This document shows positions 6,338 to 11,931 of a DNA stretch of 11,931 bases, in pieces. Below the pieces are notes generated by a model, which was not told where the DNA came from, searched no databases, and saw only the letters and a program-made list of their open reading frames with translations. The stretch covers positions 6,792 through 18,722 of the forward strand of contig DHQH01000028.1 of the NCBI GenBank assembly GCA_002410125.1, read 5' to 3'. This stretch comes from Alphaproteobacteria bacterium UBA5343 (GTDB lineage: Bacteria > Pseudomonadota > Alphaproteobacteria > RF32 > UBA5343). A program made the position numbers and the translations under genes. Numbering within the stretch: position 1 is the stretch's first letter; every line of letters begins with the position of its first letter.

Positions 6338-7254
6338 TGGTTGATTTTTGCTAAATCTTCAAATTTAAAACCATTTAGTAGTTCTGGCACTGTCATTGTT
6401 TTTTTTCCAGCTCTTTGGATTTTATTAACTCGTAGACTTCCACCTAAGCAATTTAACAATATGTGACTGTCTGCAGTCACAATGGTTGAAGATATATCTT
6501 GGGTTTCATTTTTCTCAAAAGTGAAATCTATAACTTTAAACCTTTCACCTTTATATTCAAAGAAAGCCCCTGGGAATGGTGTAAGAGATCTTACTTTTCT
6601 GGCAACAATTTCTACATCTTGATCAAAATTGATTTTACTTTCTGACTTAGCAATTTTTTTAGCATAAGTGGCCTTGCTATCATCTTGTTTTTCTGGTTTG
6701 ATATTATCAATATTTTTAAGAGTTTTTATAATTAGTTCTGCACCTTGTTTTGAAAGCTCGTCATGAAGCATTCCTGCTGTCATATTATCAGTTATATCAA
6801 TATTTCCTTTAAGCAACATATCACCAGTGTCTAAACCTTCATCCATTTGCATAATAGTAACACCACTTGATTTGTCTCCAGCCTCGATAACTCTTTGGAT
6901 AGGAGCTGCTCCTCTCCATCTTGGAAGAGTTGAGGCATGGATATTAATTGCCCCATATTTATGAGCATTTAAAACTCTTTTAGGAAGAATTAAACCATAA
7001 GCTGCAACAACAGCAACATCTGCATCTAATTTTTCAAAATCTTGTAAATCTTGTTCAGCCCTAAAATTTTTCGGATGGCGAACCTCTATTCCTGCTTTTT
7101 CGGCACAGATATGGATTGGGGTTTTCATAACTTGATGCCCTCTACCCTTTGGTTTTGGGGGTTGAGTATAAACACAAGTTACATCAAATTCTTTGATTAG
7201 ATTTTCTAAAACTGGAACTGAAAAATCAGGAGTTCCCATAAATACTATTTTCAT
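6334..7254 (-). CDS. fmt: methionyl-tRNA formyltransferase
   Basis: A 306-residue cytoplasmic enzyme that formylates the methionine on initiator tRNA using 10-formyl-tetrahydrofolate. The N-terminal formyltransferase domain opens with MKIVFMGTPDFSVPVLENL. It carries PPKPKGRG (32-39), the catalytic INIHASTLPRWRGAAPIQ (103-120, Asn104 and His106) and Asp142 in MDEGLDTGD (137-145), the equivalents of the known Asn-His-Asp triad. The C-terminal OB-fold tRNA-binding domain starts near residue 205, with VARKVRSLTPFPGAFFEYKG. Length is normal. The ATG follows the def stop codon directly (TAA then ATG) with GAGG five bases before it, and the stop overlaps the SBP2 start. It works in one pathway with def. 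Confidence 0.98.
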   Translation of the reverse strand: MKIVFMGTPDFSVPVLENLIKEFDVTCVYTQPPKPKGRGHQVMKTPIHICAEKAGIEVRHPKNFRAEQDLQDFEKLDADVAVVAAYGLILPKRVLNAHKYGAINIHASTLPRWRGAAPIQRVIEAGDKSSGVTIMQMDEGLDTGDMLLKGNIDITDNMTAGMLHDELSKQGAELIIKTLKNIDNIKPEKQDDSKATYAKKIAKSESKINFDQDVEIVARKVRSLTPFPGAFFEYKGERFKVIDFTFEKNETQDISSTIVTADSHILLNCLGGSLRVNKIQRAGKKTMTVPELLNGFKFEDLAKINQ

Positions 7255-7755
7255 TTAGGCCTCTTGTAGTTTTTTTAATTTTTTTACTAACATATTTCTT
7301 TTTAGTCTTGAGAGATGATCAATAAATAAAACACCATTTAGATGATCCATTTCGTGTTGAATACATGTGGCGAGAAGTCCGTCTGCTTCAATTATTTGCT
7401 CTTTACCATCGATGTTTTGATATTTTAGTTTGATTTTTTCTGGTCTTACTACATCTGCATATTGCTCTGGAACAGAAAGACAGCCTTCTTGATATATATT
7501 AACCTCATCACTTTTCCAAATTATTTCAGGATTGATTATAATATATGGATTGTCTTTATTTTCTGAGATATCTAAAACTAACATTCTTTTAGATATACCA
7601 ATTTGTGGTGCAGCAAGACCTATGCCTGGTGCATCATACATTGTTTCTAACATATTGCTTAGTATTTTTTTTATCTCATCATCAATTTTGGCTACTGGCT
7701 CAGCCTTTTGTTTTAAAACGGGATGAGGATATTCTAAAATTTTTAATATTGCCAT
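7255..7755 (-). CDS. def: peptide deformylase
   Basis: A 166-residue metalloenzyme that removes the formyl group from new N-termini after translation. All three family motifs are intact: motif 1 GIGLAAPQIG (44-53), motif 2 EGCLSVP (90-96, metal ligand Cys92) and motif 3 QHEMDHLNG (133-141, ligands His134 and His138, catalytic Glu135). The N-terminus MAILKILEYPHPVLKQKAEPV is typical. Length fits type 1 deformylases. The ATG at 7755 follows AGG (7767-7765) at nine bases. It is the first gene of the operon and is divergent from the giant gene. Confidence 0.98.
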   Translation of the reverse strand: MAILKILEYPHPVLKQKAEPVAKIDDEIKKILSNMLETMYDAPGIGLAAPQIGISKRMLVLDISENKDNPYIIINPEIIWKSDEVNIYQEGCLSVPEQYADVVRPEKIKLKYQNIDGKEQIIEADGLLATCIQHEMDHLNGVLFIDHLSRLKRNMLVKKLKKLQEA

Positions 7756-7782
7756 TTTTACTAACCTATCTAAATCATTTGT

Positions 7783-7815
7783 ATTATATATATAATCTCA
7801 TTTTATTTTAGGCAA
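7783..7815 (-). promoter_or_regulatory. candidate promoter of the def-fmt-...-truA operon
   Basis: On the minus strand TTGCCT (7815-7810) is followed after 17 bases by TATATA (7792-7787). An overlapping perfect TATAAT lies at 7788-7783, within an AT-alternating run. The -10 signal is good and correctly placed about 30 bases before the def ATG; the -35 is mediocre. Confidence 0.4.
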
Positions 7816-7855
7816 GAAGTTATTCACTTTAAATTGGCGAAAAAGAGTTATTTAT

Positions 7856-7871
7856 TTGACAAAAATGTCAA
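7856..7871. promoter_or_regulatory. perfect 16-base palindrome at the -35, putative operator
   Basis: TTGACA-AAAA-TGTCAA has perfect six-base inverted arms. The left arm is the -35 itself, so a dimeric protein bound here would block polymerase. A nearly identical core is at 1220-1233, overlapping another -35. The size suits a helix-turn-helix dimer; the regulator is unknown. Confidence 0.5.
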
Positions 7872-7884
7872 TTATTAATAGACT
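7856..7884 (+). promoter_or_regulatory. sigma-70-type promoter of the giant gene
   Basis: A perfect -35, TTGACA (7856-7861), is separated by exactly 17 bases from TAGACT (7879-7884, four of six -10 bases). Transcription would begin near 7891, giving a leader of about 33 bases before the ATG at 7924 and leaving the in-frame TTG at 7897 without a ribosome site. Confidence 0.65.
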
Positions 7885-7908
7885 TTGATTTAAGAGTTGC
7901 TTTTGAGC

Positions 7909-7915
7909 AAGAGAG
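7909..7915 (+). promoter_or_regulatory. ribosome binding site of the giant gene
   Basis: AAGAGAG, eight bases before the ATG at 7924. It selects this ATG over the TTG at 7897, which would otherwise add nine residues. Confidence 0.6.
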
Positions 7916-7923
7916 TTTTTTAT

Positions 7924-10900
7924 ATGAATGAAGAAATTACACAGGGTAGAAAATCTTTTAGGCTAAATCTAGCTGTGGCTAATGCTGCTTTCCTTTCTAG
8001 TAAAATGTATGACATAAAAACAAGGGTTGAAAATAGTGATAAAGACCTTGAGGATTCTGTATATCTGAAATTATATGATGAATTTTTGAGATGTGCTAAA
8101 ATCTTAGAAGAAGAAACAGGTGAAGTATTTCTTAATGATAAGAGACATGTGAGCATTATTAAAAATAAGCATTTAAATGATGTACCTATGCTTGCTGATG
8201 ATAAGGAAGTAGTTGCTAAAGATATTGAATTATTTCTCTCAAGCTATAATCAAAATGAACTAGAACTAACAGATAAATATAGCTTGTTTATATTTTCTGA
8301 TAATATAGTCGAGACTGAAATTAAACTTGGCTATATCAAACAGTTTAATCTCGATAATGAGATGAGAGGGATGCTTAACTCACTTGTAAATGCTTATGAT
8401 TATGTACTTAGATCCGTTTCTGATAAGTTAGAGTTGAGCCTTTATTATGAGAGTGATAATTTAGATTTCCACTTGGATAAGATATCTACTCAATTTAAAC
8501 AAACAAAAGCTAAAATTCATCCTCAATTTGTAGAAAAACTACAAGAGAAATTAATTGAGATAAAAGATTTACATATAGAAGATTATGATTTTAAGGTAAA
8601 TAGAATTGATGCTAATTTTCTGATTGTGAATACCCTTAATGATAATCCTGAGTTACTTGGAAAAGGCTTTTATGAAGCGAATGTTAACAATCATTATGTA
8701 AAAAATGAAATCAACGCAGAATTAGCATCATATCTTGAGGTATTAAATAAATTTTTGATAGCAAGAGAAGATAGTGAGAAATTTGAAGAGATAAAGCAAG
8801 ACTATTACGAAGAGTATTATCCCGATGATAGTATGAATGAATATGCTAATAACAATGATTATCATTTATTTAGACCTACTGAAAAAATCTTAAGTGATAA
8901 AGAGATTACAAACACGAAACACAATAGAGATGTGAGAAAAATTAGTGATAAGGTTGATGAATTTTTAAGATTTGAAAATGATGATAGCAATGAATATCAG
9001 CCAGAAGATGATGATATGTTTGTAGATATTGAACAAAAGGTTTTATATAACAGATACTCGAATGTTAGGAAAATTATTGCAGCTAGCTATTTAGAATTTT
9101 ACAGTTATCAACCCCCTGAACAAGATATAACAGAAGAATTTGATAATAACTATCGCTTATTTTGCGATATAATTCGCCTGATACCAGATAATAAAAGAAA
9201 TAAATTAAGACATAGACAATTGGATAGAAGATTTACAAGAATTAACCTTGATAATCCAAAAGAAAAAGATTTGGTAAAGATTAAACAAAATAATGATTTG
9301 CTAAAAGTTTGGCTGAGAGACACATTATCAGGTTTAGAGAATGAAGGCATTACTCCATTAAGAGAAGCTCATGAATTTACTAAAGTGTCTAATTTCCTTA
9401 CCAATATGTGTATGGCAGAAGACTTAGATATATTACATAACGATTTAAAGATAATAAATAAATTTTATAATATAGTTAAAAACAGTGCTAAAAAAGATAT
9501 AGAAAAATATAATAAGACATTAAGAAAAATTGCCGACAAACAAGAATCCATGAAATGTCCTGCTAATATTAAAACATTAAATAATATATGCGATAGGTTA
9601 AAAGGTGTTGACTTGATTAATGATGAATTGCTAGAAGAGCCTAAACCTAAAAAGCAGAATAGTGAAATATCTGAATTTGATGAAGATGAATATGAAGATG
9701 AATCTGCAATTGAGGCTAGTTTTAGAGATATATTATTTAATATTATCGATAAAAATATGAGAAAAGCTGTTATTAAATTTAATGGTGATGGCGAGATAGA
9801 ATTTAATCTTACATCTAAACAAATATTAAAAAGATTTGATAATATGAGTGGATTAGCTCCACTTGGAATTGATATTAAGATATTTGAGGATGATTATTTT
9901 ATTAAGGTCTTAAATCAAGAAATGGCAAAGCATAGCAATGATTTCGTAAAAACTGAAATTGCAAAAGGAAGAAAATTATCTGATATACAAAGAGATATGA
10001 TAAAATATAATAAATTAATCCGAAAATCTGAAAATATTATGTTTAAGAAGCTCAACTATGCTATAAGTGATCATGATGAGCTTTCTTCGGCAATTAATAA
10101 GATATATGGGCATATGGCTGGCATTGAAGAAATAACTGCAGATGATATGCATGGTGATATTGTTACTTATGGTATCACTAGTGAAGATTTGACTAATAAT
10201 GATATGAAGCAAACAATCAAATCAAAAATACATGCAACATATGATGAGTTAGAAGAAAATATTAATGATATTTTGGAATATAGCGCTGAGATAATGAAAG
10301 TTGAAGCAGAAGAAAAAGAAGAGCAGGAAAGTTTATTAGAATTTGAACAAAATATTTTAGATAATCTAGAGTTAGAAAAAGATGATAACAGTAAATCTAA
10401 AGAAACTGAAATGATGCCCGCATCGGTAGGGATGTATCAAGAGTTGGATTATAGATTATTTACAATAGCTAATAAGCTTTTGCCAATATATAGTAATGAT
10501 TGTATTGTATTAGAAGAAGCTGGATATACAAGAGAAAATTATAAATTATCTGATTATCAAGATAACAAAAATGGATTAATTAAGTTTGATAGTAGAACTC
10601 GCAATGCTGTAATTGGGGATTTGCAAAAAATTAAAAATCATTATGGTAAAATTAGAGATGAAGCTTTGCAAAATTTTGAAAAATGCAAGGAAGAAGATGA
10701 AAAACTTACCCCAAAAATAAAATTTGCTGATGAATGTACTAAAATAATCGATGAAGGTGATTTAGGCCCTGAAAAATACACTAGAATTAGTATTATTAGA
10801 GATGGTTTGAGTGAGTTAAAAGAAGAAGAAGAAATGACAAGTCATGCTGAATTTTCTATATTAATGGGTAAATGCTTAGAAAAAACAGCTTTAAAAACTC

Positions 10901-11451
10901 ATCAATTAAGAAAAGCAATTAGAAAATTTAATCAAGATGCTAGCAATAAAGATTTGGATAGTATTGTTGAATTTGTAGAAGAAGGTATGGTTGTTGACCA
11001 ATTTACTAAATTATTTTTAGATGATGATAGAGAAAAAATAGAAGAAAATAAAGAACTATCAGAACATATGCATCAACAATTATCTAATACAGAGTTTTAT
11101 AAAAATACTAAGAATAAGACTGGATTAGAAAAATTAGTAGTAAATTATACAGTATATATGATTAACCAATTTAGTATTGATAATGAAGAAACAAAAGAAC
11201 TAAAAGAGATTGGTAAAAAAGTTGATAATGCTAGGGCTAATTATTATGAGCTTAATAAGGTATTTGAAAAAGCTAATAAATATATGTCAGATAAAGTGTT
11301 TGATATTGCAGATATGGTAGATGGTAAATTAGCTAAAGAGGCTGAAAAATTAGAAAAACAAAATGTAGTAGTTGATAATATGGAAGTTAATAAACAGGTG
11401 TTTGGAGAATATGTATTAACAAATCAAATATTTAATAACATTAGGAATTAA
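7924..11451 (+). CDS. giant acidic, probably helical protein of unknown function
   Basis: A 1175-residue protein I do not recognise. No signal peptide, transmembrane helix, nucleotide-binding loop or catalytic signature is visible. It is rich in Glu, Asp, Lys, Asn and Ile, with acidic low-complexity linkers near residues 350-371 (ENDDSNEYQPEDDD), 578-597 (EFDEDEYEDE) and 795-829 (EAEEKEEQES). These separate long amphipathic, probably helical stretches. Weak internal repeats are apparent: KYNK at 528-531 and 694-697, each followed by an RK within four residues, and a YRLF...LP motif that occurs twice. The frame is intact with AT-biased codons throughout, so it is a maintained gene. It is monocistronic, with its own promoter, palindrome and terminator. 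It could be a cytosolic scaffold or a secreted host-interaction protein; neither is shown. Confidence 0.9.
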   Translation: MNEEITQGRKSFRLNLAVANAAFLSSKMYDIKTRVENSDKDLEDSVYLKLYDEFLRCAKILEEETGEVFLNDKRHVSIIKNKHLNDVPMLADDKEVVAKDIELFLSSYNQNELELTDKYSLFIFSDNIVETEIKLGYIKQFNLDNEMRGMLNSLVNAYDYVLRSVSDKLELSLYYESDNLDFHLDKISTQFKQTKAKIHPQFVEKLQEKLIEIKDLHIEDYDFKVNRIDANFLIVNTLNDNPELLGKGFYEANVNNHYVKNEINAELASYLEVLNKFLIAREDSEKFEEIKQDYYEEYYPDDSMNEYANNNDYHLFRPTEKILSDKEITNTKHNRDVRKISDKVDEFLRFENDDSNEYQPEDDDMFVDIEQKVLYNRYSNVRKIIAASYLEFYSYQPPEQDITEEFDNNYRLFCDIIRLIPDNKRNKLRHRQLDRRFTRINLDNPKEKDLVKIKQNNDLLKVWLRDTLSGLENEGITPLREAHEFTKVSNFLTNMCMAEDLDILHNDLKIINKFYNIVKNSAKKDIEKYNKTLRKIADKQESMKCPANIKTLNNICDRLKGVDLINDELLEEPKPKKQNSEISEFDEDEYEDESAIEASFRDILFNIIDKNMRKAVIKFNGDGEIEFNLTSKQILKRFDNMSGLAPLGIDIKIFEDDYFIKVLNQEMAKHSNDFVKTEIAKGRKLSDIQRDMIKYNKLIRKSENIMFKKLNYAISDHDELSSAINKIYGHMAGIEEITADDMHGDIVTYGITSEDLTNNDMKQTIKSKIHATYDELEENINDILEYSAEIMKVEAEEKEEQESLLEFEQNILDNLELEKDDNSKSKETEMMPASVGMYQELDYRLFTIANKLLPIYSNDCIVLEEAGYTRENYKLSDYQDNKNGLIKFDSRTRNAVIGDLQKIKNHYGKIRDEALQNFEKCKEEDEKLTPKIKFADECTKIIDEGDLGPEKYTRISIIRDGLSELKEEEEMTSHAEFSILMGKCLEKTALKTHQLRKAIRKFNQDASNKDLDSIVEFVEEGMVVDQFTKLFLDDDREKIEENKELSEHMHQQLSNTEFYKNTKNKTGLEKLVVNYTVYMINQFSIDNEETKELKEIGKKVDNARANYYELNKVFEKANKYMSDKVFDIADMVDGKLAKEAEKLEKQNVVVDNMEVNKQVFGEYVLTNQIFNNIRN

Positions 11452-11477
11452 AAAAGGAGAGATAAACTCTCCTTTTT
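11451..11477. terminator. bidirectional terminator between the giant gene and the alcohol dehydrogenase
   Basis: AAAAAGGAGAG (11451-11461) is a perfect inverted match to CTCTCCTTTTT (11467-11477) around the loop ATAAA. U-runs follow on both strands. The last base of the giant gene's stop codon is the first base of the stem. Confidence 0.92.
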
Positions 11478-11490
11478 CTTTATCTGTTAA

Positions 11491-11931
11491 CTAGCATTTT
11501 TGATAAAAATCTAAGATATAATCTTCTGTCATATAATCAATACCTCTTGATTTTGCTCCAACTAAAGCATGTTTAATTAGGGTCTCATAATCTGGGTTTT
11601 TAATTCCAGCCTCTTTTAGAGTTACTGGACTTCCAATTTTGCTAAACCAATTTTTAAGGGCTTCAATACCTGCTTTGGCTTGAACTTTTTTATCGCTGTT
11701 TTCAATTGCAAAAACTTCTTTGGCAAATTTTGCTAATTTATCGGTTTTATTATTCATCTCTAACTCCATCCACACAGGCATAACGATTGATAGACCTGCA
11801 CCGTGAGCGATGTCATAAACACCAGATAATGGATGTTCTAACATATGATTTGGCATAGTAAAGCCACCTATCCCGCAAACAGGAAGACCATTCCATGCAA
11901 GAGTTGCTGCCCAGTTGATGCAATTTCTCAC
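11491..11931 (-). CDS. iron-containing alcohol dehydrogenase, C-terminal part (cut by window edge)
   Basis: The last 147 or so codons of a group III (Fe-dependent) alcohol dehydrogenase, the class of BDH/YqhD-type NAD(P)H-dependent enzymes that reduce aldehydes. Visible is the metal-binding helix region PNHMLEHPLSGVYDIAHGAG (27-46 of the part seen). His29 and His43 have the 14-residue spacing of the two C-terminal metal-ligand histidines, and His33 is the conserved neighbour. LSIVMPVWM and the closing helical domain follow. The N-terminal Rossmann-like nucleotide domain lies beyond 11931, so the first in-frame GTG at the edge is an internal valine and not a start. Cofactor preference cannot be judged. 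The gene ends just before the bidirectional terminator. Confidence 0.9.
   Translation of the reverse strand: MRNCINWAATLAWNGLPVCGIGGFTMPNHMLEHPLSGVYDIAHGAGLSIVMPVWMELEMNNKTDKLAKFAKEVFAIENSDKKVQAKAGIEALKNWFSKIGSPVTLKEAGIKNPDYETLIKHALVGAKSRGIDYMTEDYILDFYQKC

Noticed and set aside
7856..7871. FNR/FixK-type box
   Set aside because: Those sites have TTGA and TCAA half-sites six bases apart; here the gap is eight.
7897..7923. TTG start for the giant gene
   Set aside because: It lies about six bases after the predicted transcription start with no ribosome site, whereas the ATG at 7924 has AAGAGAG at a proper distance.
11929..11931. GTG at the right edge as the start of the alcohol dehydrogenase
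   Set aside because: The family is much longer and the nucleotide-binding domain is missing, so this is an internal codon of a gene cut by the window.

Overview
The window is AT-rich DNA (about 18-43% GC in the 60-base rows I counted) from a bacterium that is probably an alphaproteobacterium. That inference rests on three things: a def-fmt-...-truA cluster, an order I associate with Alphaproteobacteria; a pyrimidine-5'-nucleotidase-like HAD protein; and a decayed copy of the CTGGATTCC...GGAATGAC palindromic repeat seen in AT-rich alphaproteobacteria. Genus cannot be read from the sequence; a host-associated lineage is possible.

Layout. Bases 1-1108 hold two convergent small membrane proteins of unknown function that share a bidirectional terminator (373-410). 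Bases 1109-1332 form a divergent control region with a good minus-strand promoter and a palindromic leader for the second membrane protein. Bases 1333-2046 encode a HAD-family nucleotidase-like enzyme on the plus strand, followed by a repeat relic and a terminator.

Bases 7755 down to 2131 are one long minus-strand operon: def, fmt, a signal-less substrate-binding-protein-like gene (SBP2), a structured 139-base gap, an exported substrate-binding protein (SBP1), an ABC permease, an ABC ATPase, then truA. Most junctions touch or overlap (TAA-ATG, ATGA, 8-base overlap, TAATG, TAA-ATG), so the translation-initiation and tRNA-modification genes are wired to a NitT/TauT-type uptake system of unknown substrate. 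The only loose junction, SBP2 to SBP1, carries two stem-loops, the second followed by a U-rich tract, which looks like an attenuator or regulated leader.

Bases 7756-7923 form a second divergent control region. It contains a textbook -35/-10 promoter whose -35 lies in a 16-base palindrome, TTGACA-N4-TGTCAA. This drives a stand-alone gene (7924-11451) for a 1175-residue, highly charged, probably helical protein that I do not recognise. Nearly the same 14-base core overlaps the -35 of the membrane-protein gene near 1230, which suggests a shared regulator. The giant gene ends in a bidirectional terminator shared with the C-terminal part of an iron-containing alcohol dehydrogenase that runs off the right edge.

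No tRNA, rRNA, CRISPR array, transposase or intact insertion sequence was seen. The parts that stay unexplained are the giant protein, the signal-less SBP2, the structured gap before SBP1 and the shared promoter palindrome.
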